Source: Nostocales cyanobacterium LEGE 12452 (GTDB taxonomy: Bacteria > Cyanobacteriota > Cyanobacteriia > Cyanobacteriales > Nostocaceae). From it: a stretch of DNA of 64,000 nucleotides. The notes beneath the pieces are model-generated. The model was not told the DNA's origin and searched no databases. It was given only the letters and a program-made list of their open reading frames with translations. Where the stretch lies: the NCBI GenBank assembly GCA_015206945.1, contig JADEXV010000004.1, positions 1 to 64,000 of the forward strand, read 5' to 3'. This document shows, in pieces, positions 1 through 9,700 of this stretch (the stretch's first letter is position 1; each line of letters opens with the position of its first letter). Both the position numbers and the translations under genes were made by a program.

Positions 1-37
1 AGGGAGCAGAGGGAGTTAAAACTTAAAAATTGAGCTT

Positions 38-225
38 TTGAAGGTCAACATTGAGCTTCTGAAGGTCAACTTCCACCTTCTGAGGGTCAACTTCCACCTT
101 CTGAGGGTCAACATTGAGCTTCTGAGGGTCAACTTCCACCTTCTGAGGGTCAACATTGAGCTTCTGAGGATCAACTTCCACCTTCCGAAGGTCAACTTTC
201 ACCTTCTGAAGGTCAAATTTTGAGA
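38..225. repeat. 21-bp in-phase tandem repeat
   Basis: About nine copies of a 21-bp unit alternate between two forms, roughly CTTCTGAGGGTCAACTTCCAC and a form with ATTGAG in place of CTTCCAC. Because 21 is a multiple of three, one frame stays open and would read as a heptad peptide (VNFHLLR / VNIELLR). No ribosome binding site is visible and composition is purely repetitive, so I treat it as a noncoding short tandem repeat of the kind common in Nostoc spacers. Confidence 0.8.
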
Positions 226-309
226 TTTCTGCTCCCTCATTGAGAAGCTATCTTTAAATGCAGCTTTGTTTGGGACAGATTATATTTAAAAAAAATACAT
301 ATCATAAAT

Positions 310-1326
310 TTGACTAGACCATTTCAGAAAATTTTTACTGAACACCGCGTATTTTGGGCTGTTTTACTTTTTGGTACAGCACTGGTGGTAACGCTAGCGC
401 TGTCGCTTTCTCAAGGAGCAGTACCTTTAAGTATGTCGGAATTTTGGCAAGCCATACTCCACAAAGGCGATCCGGTTAAACAAACAATTCTCTGGGATTT
501 ACGTCTCCCGCGCATTACTGCTGCGATTATTGTCGGCGCAGCTTTGGGAATGTCAGGAGCGTTGCTGCAAGGAATGTTACGTAATAGTCTCGCCGATCCA
601 TTTATTTTGGGCATTTCAGCGGGTGCGGGACTACTTGTAATTCTGATGATTGTGTGCCAAATATTCCCGATCGCAATTCCTTTAGCAGCATGGATAGGAG
701 CAATTTTAACTGCCGCGATCGTTATTTTACTCGGTCGTTCGGGGTCGGGAATTTCTGTTGAGCGGTTGATTTTAGGCGGAGTAGCGGTGAGTTCTTTATT
801 TGGTGCTGTACAAAGTACATTGCTGCTTTTAGCTGAAGATGGGCAAATTCAAGTTGCGCTCAGTTTTCTGGTTGGTAGTCTTAATGGACGGGGTTGGCAA
901 GAAATTGCTACAACTGGCCCTTATATCATCGTTGCATTGATTGGGGGATGCTTGCTAGCGCGATCGCTAAACATACTGGCTTTGGGAGATGATTTAGCTA
1001 TGAGTTTAGGGCTTTCGTTGACGCGATCGCGCCTATTAATTGGTGGTGTCGCCACTCTATTAGCCGCAGGTGCAGTCAGCATCAGTGGCTTGGTTGGATT
1101 TGTCGGTCTTGTTGTCCCTCACGGTGTCCGCCTGATTGTTGGTACAGATCATCGCTTTGTTTTACCACTTTCCGCTCTTGCAGGTGCATGGTTACTCACT
1201 TTTGCAGATTTACTCTCTAGATTAGGAGCAGTAGAACTACCAGTAGGTTCCGTCACAGCCTTGCTGGGTTCACCCCTGTTTATCTGGTTACTTTATCGTC
1301 GTTCTGCTGGTTTTAATAAATCTTGA
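310..1326 (+). CDS. FecCD-family iron-siderophore/heme ABC permease
   Basis: A 338-residue polytopic membrane protein of the FecCD (BtuC-like) family, the inner-membrane channel of an ABC importer for ferric siderophores, heme or cobalamin. Family marks are the segment DLRLPRITAAIIVGAALGMS followed by GALLQGMLRNSLADP near residues 65-100, the coupling region GDDLAMSLGL near 225, GLVGFVGLVVPH near 262 and a C-terminal ELPVGSVTALLG-type block. Length is normal for the family. The start is a TTG at 310: the frame is open upstream only to a stop at 241 and holds no ATG. No binding protein or ATPase lies beside it here; partners may be left of the window. The substrate cannot be read from sequence. 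It is distinct from the two permeases at 23-25 kb. Confidence 0.88.
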   Translation: MTRPFQKIFTEHRVFWAVLLFGTALVVTLALSLSQGAVPLSMSEFWQAILHKGDPVKQTILWDLRLPRITAAIIVGAALGMSGALLQGMLRNSLADPFILGISAGAGLLVILMIVCQIFPIAIPLAAWIGAILTAAIVILLGRSGSGISVERLILGGVAVSSLFGAVQSTLLLLAEDGQIQVALSFLVGSLNGRGWQEIATTGPYIIVALIGGCLLARSLNILALGDDLAMSLGLSLTRSRLLIGGVATLLAAGAVSISGLVGFVGLVVPHGVRLIVGTDHRFVLPLSALAGAWLLTFADLLSRLGAVELPVGSVTALLGSPLFIWLLYRRSAGFNKS

Positions 1327-1333
1327 GCGATCA

Positions 1334-1376
1334 AACCGCTATCCATCCCTACCGCATATACGGATCGGGTTTTTTG
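1334..1376 (+). terminator. Candidate terminator after the FecCD permease
   Basis: Arms AACC..ATCC (about 1335-1344) and GGAT..GGTT (about 1362-1371) can pair with a small internal loop, followed by a run of T (to 1376). It lies directly after the permease stop. Stem stability was not computed. Confidence 0.4.
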
Positions 1377-1500
1377 CGCATTCTGATAAACTTAGACAAG
1401 CCTTCTTCAACTATTTAAGCCAAAATTCTCTCTAGAGAAACATACCTCTATAACCCTACTTTCTTATCCCTGCCCCTCTGCTCCCCTGCCCCCTGCTCCT

Positions 1501-1542
1501 CGGTCACTGAGCGTAGCCGTTCGCGCAGCGTCTCGTAGAGAA
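1501..1542. repeat. Nostoc-type dispersed repeat in a polypyrimidine spacer
   Basis: The stretch around GCGTAGCCGTTCGCGCAGCG and TCTCGTAGAGAAG has the self-complementary, HIP-rich look of small dispersed repeats of Nostoc. It sits within a spacer (1378-1560) made largely of CCCCTGCCCCCTGCTCC-like pyrimidine runs. No gene is seen between 1327 and 1577. Confidence 0.55.
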
Positions 1543-1577
1543 GTGCTGCTCCCCTGCCCCCTCAAGGAGGTTAATCA

Positions 1578-2975
1578 ATGTTATGTGTTGAGGAATTAAT
1601 CAACTTAGACCCATTTCAACAGCTACCCAAAGAGCGATTGCAGTGGGTTTGCGATCGCGCTCAAACAGTTGAACTTTCTGCCGGAGAAGTGTTGTCCCAT
1701 GAGGGAGATCCTGTATGTCGCTTATTTATCTTAGTCAAAGGTAAAATCAACATCACCCGCCGCAGTGAAGGTGTGGAAATTCCCATCGGGCAGCACGAAG
1801 CCCCATCCTTTTTTGGTGAAATTCCAGTACTCACAGATGAACCTGCACCTGTGACAATGCGGGCATTTTCAAATTGCCACATCTATGAAATGAAAGGAGA
1901 AGACTTCCGCAAACTGCTGCATGAATGTCGTGATTTTGAGCGGATGGTCTTCCGAATTATGCAAAGTCGTGTTCGGGGGCTAGAGTCTTTCATTCGTGGG
2001 CGAGAAAAGATGGCAGCTTTAGGGACACTTGCTGCCGGTCTAGCTCATGAACTCAACAACCCAGCCGCAGCCCTGGTTCGGACTTTAAAAGAAATGCCAG
2101 CCGCCATCTTAGAGTTACAACGAATGAACTTAGTTTATGGGCAACGCAATGTTGACGAAGCCCATACTCAACACTGGTTGAGAGTACGCGATCTAGGCTA
2201 TGATGCGATTTTGAATAATCGCCTAGATCCAGTAACACTAAGCGATCGCGAAGACATATTGCTGGAATGGTTAGAAGACTATGGTGTAAACCAAGCATGG
2301 AAATTAGCAGAACCTTTAGCGGAAGGTGGTGTTGAGGTTGAAACCCTAGAACAACTCATGGAACGTTGGCGCAACGACGGCACAGAATTGCGAGAAATGG
2401 GATTGCACTGGCTAGCGCTTTCCTTTGAAGTCATGTCGATGATTAAACATGGTTTGCGAGGATCTGAGAGGATTTCCGAACTTGTGCAAGCAATGAAGTC
2501 TTATTCTTACCTCGATCAAGGTACTCAACAAGAAGTAGATATACATCAAGGCTTGGAAGATACCTTGCGATTGTTTGCTCATAAACTCAAGTGCGGTGTC
2601 CAAGTGCAACGCAATTACGATCGAAGTCTTCCAAAAATCTTTGCCTATGGCAGCGAACTGAATCAGGTGTGGACGAACTTAATTGACAACGCCATTGATG
2701 CAATGGATAGTAAAGGACTGCTAGAAATTACAACACATCATTGCGATCGCTATGCCCATATTGACCTCATCGATTCTGGCAGTGGAATTCCACCTGAAAT
2801 TAAAACCCGCATTTTTGAACCTTTCTTTACCACTAAATCAGTGGGGCATGGTTCAGGACTTGGTTTAGAAACCGTTCGCCGAATTGTAGAAAATCGCCAT
2901 CACGGTACGCTTTCATTTGAGTCGCAGTCAGGTAGAACTTGTTTCACCATTTGCCTACCCTTATCAAATCAATGA
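1578..2975 (+). CDS. cNMP-binding-domain sensor histidine kinase
   Basis: A soluble 465-residue kinase. Residues about 10-125 form a cyclic-nucleotide/CRP-like sensor domain (EGDPVCRLFILVKGKINI, then FFGEIPVLTDEP). The dimerisation/phosphoacceptor region has ALGTLAAGLAHELNNP near 145-162, the His being the likely phosphorylation site. The ATPase domain shows the N box NLIDNAIDAMD near 367, DSGSGIP near 400, FEPFFTTK near 413 and GHGSGLGL near 424. It would autophosphorylate and pass phosphate to a response regulator; none is adjacent. Start choice is firm: AAGGAGG at 1564-1570 lies seven bases before the ATG. No membrane segment is seen, so the signal should be cytoplasmic. Pairing with the upstream transporter is possible but unsupported. 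Confidence 0.9.
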   Translation: MLCVEELINLDPFQQLPKERLQWVCDRAQTVELSAGEVLSHEGDPVCRLFILVKGKINITRRSEGVEIPIGQHEAPSFFGEIPVLTDEPAPVTMRAFSNCHIYEMKGEDFRKLLHECRDFERMVFRIMQSRVRGLESFIRGREKMAALGTLAAGLAHELNNPAAALVRTLKEMPAAILELQRMNLVYGQRNVDEAHTQHWLRVRDLGYDAILNNRLDPVTLSDREDILLEWLEDYGVNQAWKLAEPLAEGGVEVETLEQLMERWRNDGTELREMGLHWLALSFEVMSMIKHGLRGSERISELVQAMKSYSYLDQGTQQEVDIHQGLEDTLRLFAHKLKCGVQVQRNYDRSLPKIFAYGSELNQVWTNLIDNAIDAMDSKGLLEITTHHCDRYAHIDLIDSGSGIPPEIKTRIFEPFFTTKSVGHGSGLGLETVRRIVENRHHGTLSFESQSGRTCFTICLPLSNQ

Positions 2976-3099
2976 ATCAATAAGTAATGGGATTAAAAAT
3001 GAAATGGGAACCAATGGTTCCCAAAATCTAGCAGCAAATGAATATTTTCGTCAGACTTCTAGTTTCTTATTGTTTCCCACACTAGAATTTGTATTTTAG

Positions 3100-3213
3100 T
3101 TATAAATCAATACAGTTTAGTTAAGGATAATCGTAGGTTGGATTGAACGAAGTTAAACCCAACAAACCACCGAAAATATTGGGTTTAGTTCCTAAAAATG
3201 TATTGATTTATAA
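3100..3213. mobile_element. 114-bp MITE-like inverted-repeat element
   Basis: Perfect 14-bp terminal inverted repeats, TTATAAATCAATAC at 3100-3113 and its complement at 3200-3213, enclose the cyanobacterial repeat core GTAGGTTGGATTGAACGAAG. A second nested 9-bp hairpin pairs TAAACCCAA (3154-3162) with TTGGGTTTA (3179-3187). It has no coding capacity. It may be a miniature transposable element, or may act as a terminator for the kinase gene. Confidence 0.6.
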
Positions 3214-3251
3214 ATAAAATGTTGTGGTAAAAGTAATTATTTCTCTGATAA

Positions 3252-3377
3252 TTATGGTTTTGTGGGCTGTTGTTTGGAGTTAATCAATTCAGTCTTATGT
3301 GGTCTTCCTATTGTATTAGGAGGTTGCGGTTCTTGCGGTTTATCTGTTTTGGGTTGTGGGTTATTATTCTCGCTCAT
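3252..3377 (-). CDS. Pro/Asn/Lys-rich 41-residue small protein
   Basis: A short frame not resembling any family I recognise. It encodes MSENNNPQPKTDKPQEPQPP then NTIGRPHKTELINSKQQPTK and a final P. Support for translation: the start ATG (3375-3377, minus strand) is preceded at nine bases by AAGGAGA (3387-3393), an unusually good ribosome binding site for this window. Composition is highly polar and Pro-rich with no Cys, no hydrophobic segment and no signal peptide, suggesting a disordered cytosolic peptide. It could be a small regulatory protein, a peptide precursor or a decayed gene. It lies on the same strand as, and downstream of, the amylase. Confidence 0.5.
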   Translation of the reverse strand: MSENNNPQPKTDKPQEPQPPNTIGRPHKTELINSKQQPTKP

Positions 3378-3630
3378 CTTAATTTATCTCCTTAATAGCT
3401 TTAATTATTTGGCTGTTTTCAGATTTCTTGCTTGGAGTTAGTCAAGCAAAAAATTTAGCGATCGCAGTCAGTTTGTGTTCTGATGATTATGACTTCAAGC
3501 GATGTCATCTCAATTCCGTAATCCTGTTGAAAATTTTGCTCCCTTCTACGTTGAATACTATTGTCAAAGAGGTAGACAGGGGAAAAAACTCCTTACTATC
3601 TACCTCTTTAACCTTAGTTTTCTATTCAAA
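3378..3630. other. Spacer between small ORF and amylase
   Basis: Apart from the ribosome binding site of the small ORF and the hairpin at 3566-3609, nothing convincing is seen. A plus-strand open frame across it runs into the amylase gene antisense and lacks coding features. Confidence 0.6.
3566..3609 (-). terminator. Strong hairpin downstream of the amylase
   Basis: AAAGAGGTAGACAG (3566-3579) pairs with CTATCTACCTCTTT (3596-3609): 14 pairs with one G-U, loop of 16. It lies 20 bases past the amylase stop on the minus strand. The T run on the minus strand is short (CTCTTTG), so it may be a terminator or an mRNA 3' stabiliser. Confidence 0.6.
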
Positions 3631-5088
3631 CTATTTTTGCAGCCAGACCGATATTGAACCACCAGGACATGGGAAATTTCCCCATCCGTCGTTATTGGTG
3701 TAAATGATATCGTTTATATGTCCCGTGGCATCGTAGAATGCCTGATTGGGTCTGAACACATTCATCCACTTGTTCCCTGGTGAGCTATTGGTCAGCACTA
3801 CAGCCATTGCACCCGGATGTTCTTTATTACCCAAGCGCGTCCAACCGATAGTATTGGGATGGTCAAAGTAATCATGCTGGTCGCCAAAACCGTATTCTCT
3901 ACGCGCCTTCAAGTACTTGTCAATCAAAAAACGGTGAGAGTAAAGGGTAGTATCACGTCCTTTATCTTGATATTGTGCCCCGTAATAATCTGCATAGAAA
4001 ACGCAAGGATAGCCTTCACGACGCAGTAAGATTAGTGCATAGGCTAAGGGCTTAAACCAAGGTTCAACAGGCGACTCTAAAGATTGACAAGGTTGAGTAT
4101 CATGGTTTTCGACAAAGGTAACAGCTAGGGCAGGTTGTTCTTTAACTAGGGTTCTATCAAAAATCGATCGCAAATCGAAACTACTACCCTGGCGACTAGC
4201 TTGGTGAAATTTGAAATGTAGAGGCACATCAAATAACGACAAACGCCCATCACTAGAGGCAATATAACCGTGTAAGGCATTGATATCTTGAGACCAGTAC
4301 TCGCCAACGCTAAACAGTTCCCGCCCGCCAAAATGCACTCGCAGGTGATTTAACCAATCACGGAAAAAAGTAGAGCGGATATGTTTAACAGCGTCAATGC
4401 GAAAGCCATCTACACCTGTGGTGTCAACAAACCAACGCCCCCAATACATTAACTCACCCCGCACGAGGTCATTACCTGTATCCAGGTCGTTGGCCATTAA
4501 ATAATCGTAGTTACCATGTTCGTGGCTAACTTCCGTCTCAAAATGTTTATCTTTAAGGCGGTAGAGCTTGTCTGCATTTTTGGTATCTGCGTTATATGAT
4601 AATGAATCAAAGCACCACCAATACCATTTCATATTGGAGTATTTATCTCCACGACCAGAAAAATTGAACTTTGTATAAGCTCCAATTTCGTACCAATCGC
4701 TGACTGGACGGTTGCGGTCATTCCAATTCATTTCTTGGGCCGAGATGCGTTCTATTTCATCCCCACCATCTTTGTGGTTGAAAACTACATCGGCATAGAT
4801 TTGAATACCTGCATCCTGTGCCGTTTTAATAGCCTTTAAGTATTGCTCGCGTGTTCCATATTTTGTCCGAACAGTATTTTTTTGATTGAACTCACCCAAA
4901 TCAAATAAATCGTAGACTGCGTATCCAACATCCCATGTTCCACCACTGCCCTTATAAGCTGGCGGCAACCATAAGGCAGTGAAGCCTGCATCAGCTAGCT
5001 CATTGGCTGTTTTATCCAGCTTGTCCCATAACGTACCATCATTGGAGATGTACCAATGGTAATACTGCATTATTACGCCATTAGTCAT
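3631..5088 (-). CDS. Cytoplasmic alpha-amylase, GH13 (AmyS type)
   Basis: A 485-residue glycoside hydrolase family 13 enzyme that cleaves internal alpha-1,4 bonds of starch, glycogen or maltodextrins. The (beta/alpha)8 barrel landmarks are all present: ADVVFNHKDGGDE near residue 100, GVDGFRIDAVKH near 225-235 (catalytic Asp), FSVGEYW near 260 (catalytic Glu) and VTFVENHDTQ near 325 (transition-state Asp). The start MTNGVIMQYYHWY and the C-terminal domain ending GNFPCPGGSISVWLQ match the bacillus/cyanobacterial intracellular-type amylases, and no signal peptide is visible. A likely role is turnover of storage glycogen. It seems to stand alone; a 19-bp palindrome sits just upstream and a hairpin just downstream. 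Confidence 0.95.
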   Translation of the reverse strand: MTNGVIMQYYHWYISNDGTLWDKLDKTANELADAGFTALWLPPAYKGSGGTWDVGYAVYDLFDLGEFNQKNTVRTKYGTREQYLKAIKTAQDAGIQIYADVVFNHKDGGDEIERISAQEMNWNDRNRPVSDWYEIGAYTKFNFSGRGDKYSNMKWYWWCFDSLSYNADTKNADKLYRLKDKHFETEVSHEHGNYDYLMANDLDTGNDLVRGELMYWGRWFVDTTGVDGFRIDAVKHIRSTFFRDWLNHLRVHFGGRELFSVGEYWSQDINALHGYIASSDGRLSLFDVPLHFKFHQASRQGSSFDLRSIFDRTLVKEQPALAVTFVENHDTQPCQSLESPVEPWFKPLAYALILLRREGYPCVFYADYYGAQYQDKGRDTTLYSHRFLIDKYLKARREYGFGDQHDYFDHPNTIGWTRLGNKEHPGAMAVVLTNSSPGNKWMNVFRPNQAFYDATGHINDIIYTNNDGWGNFPCPGGSISVWLQK

Positions 5089-5116
5089 GCGATCGCCTTT
5101 GTAGATTTGATTTTAC

Positions 5117-5135
5117 AGATTTCTGTCAGAAATCT
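5117..5135. promoter_or_regulatory. 19-bp palindrome upstream of the amylase
   Basis: AGATTTCTGTCAGAAATCT is a perfect inverted repeat of 9-bp arms around a central T, about 28 bases upstream of the amylase start. Position and symmetry suggest an operator for a dimeric repressor or activator; the binding protein is unknown. The rest of 5089-5369 shows nothing definite. Confidence 0.4.
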
Positions 5136-5369
5136 CTGATGCTAGGATATGTTACTTTTGTCACACATCCTAACTTCATCCGAATTTATTTAGGTTTCAA
5201 TGACGACTTCACAAAGGACAAATGGCAAAAGTGTTAAACCTAAACCGCCAGGATTCACTATCTGAGCAAATTTTTATAAAAGCCGATTTGACATCCTCCT
5301 TTGCTAGTTGGTGATATCGGAGGTTATCGGGTGTAGTACTACTGTTCGCGCAGAGGTAGCTTTGAGCAA

Positions 5370-6218
5370 TTACGAATTACTGGGACGGGATAATTGCTGA
5401 TTTGCCCTGACAAGGTTAGTGAACTCCTGCAAAGTTTGACGATACTTTTCTTCAGCTATCGAGAATAAATCGTTATGGTTTGCCTCTTCAACCCACAAAG
5501 AAAGTTTTGGGGATCTTGCAGCCTTAAACAACTTTTCTCCATGAGCAAAAGGAATTATGTTATCTGCTTTTCCATGAATCACCAATATCGGACATTTGAC
5601 TTTTTTGATATTCTTCAGATTAGGAAATTTATCAAAAGGTAAAATCCGAAAAGGTACTATTACTTGAAAAGCCGAAATAAACGAGCTTTCAATAATTAAA
5701 CCAGCTACTGGTTTCTGCATTGCTAAATTTACGGCAGAACCACCGCCAACCGAACGCCCCAAAACTATAATTCTTTCAGGCGGGATTTTTAAATTTTGGG
5801 TCAAATAATTGTAAGCGCTATTGATATCTTCGTATGCATGACTTTCTGTCGGCTTTCCTTGACTCGTACCATAACCGCGATAATCAAAAGCAAAGACACT
5901 AAAACCCCATGCGTGTAATTTTTCTAAAATCTGTTTGATATCTCCTAAATCTTCAGAATTACCATGAGAATAAAGAATAGTATATTTAGCTTGAGTGTTC
6001 AATAAATATGTAGCTGAGATATTTGTATTTTCCCCACTCCTTAACTTCAGAATTTTTGGATCGTCCCGATAGCTAGAAGGTTGAGATAGAAAAATCATGC
6101 TATCTGCCCGAAAATATACAAATGCGGCAAAAAATAGATAGATAAATATTAAAGATTTAACCAGCCGTTGCCAAGTCAAATCACCAATTAGCAGTTTTAT
6201 AACTTGCTGTTTATCCAT
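5370..6218 (-). CDS. Membrane-anchored alpha/beta hydrolase (BEM46/ABHD13-like)
   Basis: A 282-residue serine hydrolase. Residues about 17-37 are a single hydrophobic segment (LIFIYLFFAAFVYF), a signal anchor or uncleaved signal. The fold follows with YSHGNSEDLGD near 80, FDYRGYGTSQGKPTE near 110, the nucleophile elbow GRSVGGGSAVNLA (Ser near 156), the acid in VIHGKADNIIPF (near 216) and the His in EANHNDLFS (near 248). This is the full triad of the BEM46/ABHD13-like family, whose bacterial substrates are mostly unknown (esters, lipids or peptides). The ATG at 6218 is the first in frame. Nothing links it to neighbours. Confidence 0.85.
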   Translation of the reverse strand: MDKQQVIKLLIGDLTWQRLVKSLIFIYLFFAAFVYFRADSMIFLSQPSSYRDDPKILKLRSGENTNISATYLLNTQAKYTILYSHGNSEDLGDIKQILEKLHAWGFSVFAFDYRGYGTSQGKPTESHAYEDINSAYNYLTQNLKIPPERIIVLGRSVGGGSAVNLAMQKPVAGLIIESSFISAFQVIVPFRILPFDKFPNLKNIKKVKCPILVIHGKADNIIPFAHGEKLFKAARSPKLSLWVEEANHNDLFSIAEEKYRQTLQEFTNLVRANQQLSRPSNS

Positions 6219-6292
6219 TAGCTTTTATTTATCGGGTAAAACTTTATTTCTAGGTTTCCCGATTTTTGATGTTTCCTAACTCTAATACAACT

Positions 6293-6738
6293 CTTGAGGG
6301 GAGACAAAATGGTCTATAATGCTTGTAATACAAAGATTACAGCAATTTGTGCTAAAAGAGTATTCATTCTCAATAAGCTCTATTTGATGTTTAGAGATTT
6401 TAAGAGCGGTGGTTATAACTTAGAAGATACTAATGCATCAGAAAAACGGCTAATTTCTATCATATTATTAATCTCACTTGCTTATACAAGCGCAACAATA
6501 TCCGGTCAAAAAATTAAACGCATGGGTGTCCAAAAATATGTTGGACGAATTAAAGAATCCTTAAGGACTGTTCGACGACATAGTAGTTTTTATATTGGTC
6601 TTTATGGCCACAATTGGGTCAATTTCATGGAAAACTCCTATGAATTAGTCGCCGAATTATTGATACTAAAATCCTAATAAGCGTAAGTACTATCAGCAAG
6701 CAGAGAGGGCTATGAGGCTTATTCTATCTGCATCCTAG
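6293..6738 (+). pseudogene. Internally deleted IS4-like element
   Basis: The left part (6293-6386) repeats almost exactly at 10705-10804. The start ATG (6387) is then joined directly to the C-terminal end of a cyanobacterial IS4-type transposase: FRDFKSGGYNLEDTNASEKR, then SLAYTSATISGQKIKRMGVQ, KYVGRIKES and RRHSSFYIGLYGHNWVNFME. Most of the N-terminal and catalytic region is missing. A further one-base frameshift near 6674 creates the TAA at 6675-6677; the family C-terminus resumes in the next frame as NKRKYYQQAERAMRLILSAS up to a TAG at 6736-6738. It cannot be an active transposase. Exact ends of the element were not resolved. Confidence 0.85.
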
Positions 6739-6760
6739 CCCTTTTTGTAGCCCCGCAAGC

Positions 6761-9700
6761 TTAAATAGTGACACGCACAATGAGATCGTTGAAGTCTTTA
6801 TCTCCACCACCCCGTAAATCTTCAAAGCCAAATGTATTGTTACCGAGGAGGCGAATATGATCGGCTTGATCGGAATTTCCTCCAAGGTAGGCGAAATATA
6901 CCTGATCCAACTTTTGACCATTGACAACCTCGTTCACTGAAGCATTTGCAATTAAGAAAGGAGCAAAAATAGAGCCACCTGCAAACTGTCCTGACAGGGT
7001 TGCTGTTTGTTGGTTTTTTACACTTAAGTCAATTCCTGTTATGCGATTATTTACCGCTGCTTGAGCGTAACCTGTTCCGCCCGGCAGAATGTCTGCCGTA
7101 CCATCACCATTGGTATCAATTCCACCATTCTGGTCTACTACGCGGTAAAATCCAACAAAATTGTCGAAAGCTGCTTCACGGTTGACGGTAAATGAAGTAC
7201 TAACTTGTCCTGTCAGAGAGCGCAAATCTAGCACCTCACTCTGCCCTTGCAAAGCTGATCCTGCTGAGGCACTCTGGCTAACTGTCTTAACCTCCAGCAC
7301 TATATCATTAAAGTCATTGTTACCACTGTTGGGACTATCTTCAAAGCTAAAGGTGAAATTACTGGCAGTAGCACTAGAAATACGTACCGAAGTCTGGCTA
7401 CTCAAAAAGACGCTGTTAGCAGAAATCTTTCCGGCTCGTAATTCATCAAGGCTACCGTTTTGAATCAATAAAGTGGAGAAGCGTGCATTTGACCCAAAAT
7501 CTAAAATACTTGATAGTTCACCGCCAAAGCCATTAGGATTGTTACTGAGTGTGGAGAAGATGGTACGAGAACGAGCGATCGCAGCTTCAAGATAGCCTGT
7601 GGCATTAGGGGCAACGCCATTGATATTACCTAAATCGTCATCAACGGTGAAAGCAACGATCTCGTTGACAACGGTATTCTTTCGACTGGATAACGAGAAC
7701 TGCACAAGGCTTTGAAAGTTGCTAGCAATAGAGATAATGGCACTACCGTTAGCAGCAAAGTTAGGGGCGATCGTGCCAACAGTATCATTGTCAGTAATGT
7801 TAAAGCTAGCAGTATCCTGTGCTGCTAAAACAGCTCCGTTTGTGGCATTTTTTAAGGACAGTGTAACTGTCTCATTACCTTCAAGCAGGCTGTCATCAGT
7901 AATATTTAAGGTGGCAGTGGCAGTAGTCTGACCATCAGCAAAAGTTACAGTTACAGGTGCGCCATTATAATCAGAACCAGCAGTTGCTGTTCCACCTGTA
8001 GCAGCCAAATCTACTGTGAAAGAACCACTCGAACCACCTGTACGAACTAAATCGAGGGCGATCGCTGTGCCATTCTCAGCAACAGTATAGGTAGGGTTGC
8101 CAAATGCCACTGTGCCAGTAGGAGATTCTGCAACTGTCAAACCAGCTAAACTTGTACCTAAACCAATGGGACCAAGCAGTGTAGCAGCCCCTGTGCTTAG
8201 TTCAATCGTATATAGATTGGTCAAACCTCCAACGTTCAATGCTGCTACCCCCCGTCCTGAAGCTGCTGCATTTGATGCAGTAACTCGTACATTTGACGGA
8301 ATATCGAAACCGCCAGCTTCAGTAAAGTCTAGTGCAGCACCGTTAAGCGTAACTGACAATTGAACCGTTTGGGTGCCATTGTTAGGCGGGTTCTGAATAA
8401 ACAGGCTGTTGCTAGTTGGATCTAGCGTGTATTGAGTTGTAAAAGTGGTTCCAGTGGTTCCATTGAAGCTGTTTGTATAGGCAGTGGCAGAAATCCCTGT
8501 AGAACCGACAGGAAGTCCATTAATTGCACCATCTGAGTTAATACCTGTTGCTCCAGTATTTCCATCAACAGCGAGACCTGTAATTGGATTGAGGCGGAAG
8601 TTCAACCCAGTATTTGTGACGACACGGATACGATCAACCGTTGGATTAAAGTCAAAACCAAAACCAGTGTTAGCAGGGGGTAGATCAACAGGATTACCCA
8701 TAACATCAACAAGGGCAATTTGCCCTGCTGAACCACCGACAATTGTTGCTGTTGCAGTTTGAGGGTCAATCAGGTACAGAGTGCCTGTGTTATTTGTATC
8801 GTTAATTCCCAGTGCATATAACTGCCCAGTAGCTGGACGTAGGTCAATGCCTACTAGGATCTCACCTGGCGTTACACCAGTAATTGTGGCGGTTGCTACT
8901 GTTGCAGAACTGGCACTATTGAACCGAAGGAGTTGAGTCCCATCGGCAGTCAATCCAATCAGAGGTACGCCACCAGGAGCCACTTCGTTTTGGAGTGCAA
9001 ACCCTTGAACTGCATCTGTGCCTGTACCCACTGTTTGGATCAGTGTGGCAACACCTGTAGAAAGTTCAATTCCATAAAGTCCGGTGATACTACCGACCGT
9101 GAGAACCGCAAATGCCTGTCCAGTGGCTGGAGTATTTGATGCTGAAACATTGACACCAGATGGGATATCAAAGCCATTGACACTAGTAAAGTCTAGAGGA
9201 GTGCCATTAAGGGTGACTACCAATGGCGATGTCTGGGTGCCATTATTGGGTGGATTCTGAATGAATAGTGTATTACTGACTGAATCCAGTGTGTATTGTG
9301 TGGTCGTTGTAACGTTGGGAGCGTTGTTTGTATAGGCAGTGGCATTGACTGTAGTGGTACCACCATTGATTGAACCATCAGGATTCACACCTGTTATGGG
9401 TAAGCTACTATCAATCGCCGCCCCAGTATTGGGATTAACGCGAAAGTTGAGTCCATTGGAGGTAACAATGCGGAGGCGATCGACTGTTGGATTGAAATCT
9501 ATTCCAAAGTCGGAACCTGTAATTGCAACAGGGTTGCCGACACCATCAACAAATTGCCCTAATGTCCCAATAGCAACAGCTAACCCAGTTTGGATACTAA
9601 TGGCATAAAGCTGGGCATTGCCCATACCATCGCTAGCGATTCCGTAGAGTTTGCCGTTTTGGGGACGGAAGTCAATACCTACTAAATTCTGCCCTGTCGC

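Noticed and set aside
38-223. 61-codon open frame over the tandem repeat
   Set aside because: The frame is open only because the unit is 21 bp. No ribosome binding site and no non-repetitive part.
38-225. Possible CRISPR array
   Set aside because: Units are contiguous with no unique spacers.
3428-3703. Plus-strand open frame before and into the amylase
   Set aside because: It overlaps the amylase 3' end and a hairpin, and shows no domain or ribosome binding site.
7000-9608. Several plus-strand open frames across the DUF4394 gene
   Set aside because: They are antisense to a repeat-rich, biased gene whose own frame has clear domains; none resembles a family.
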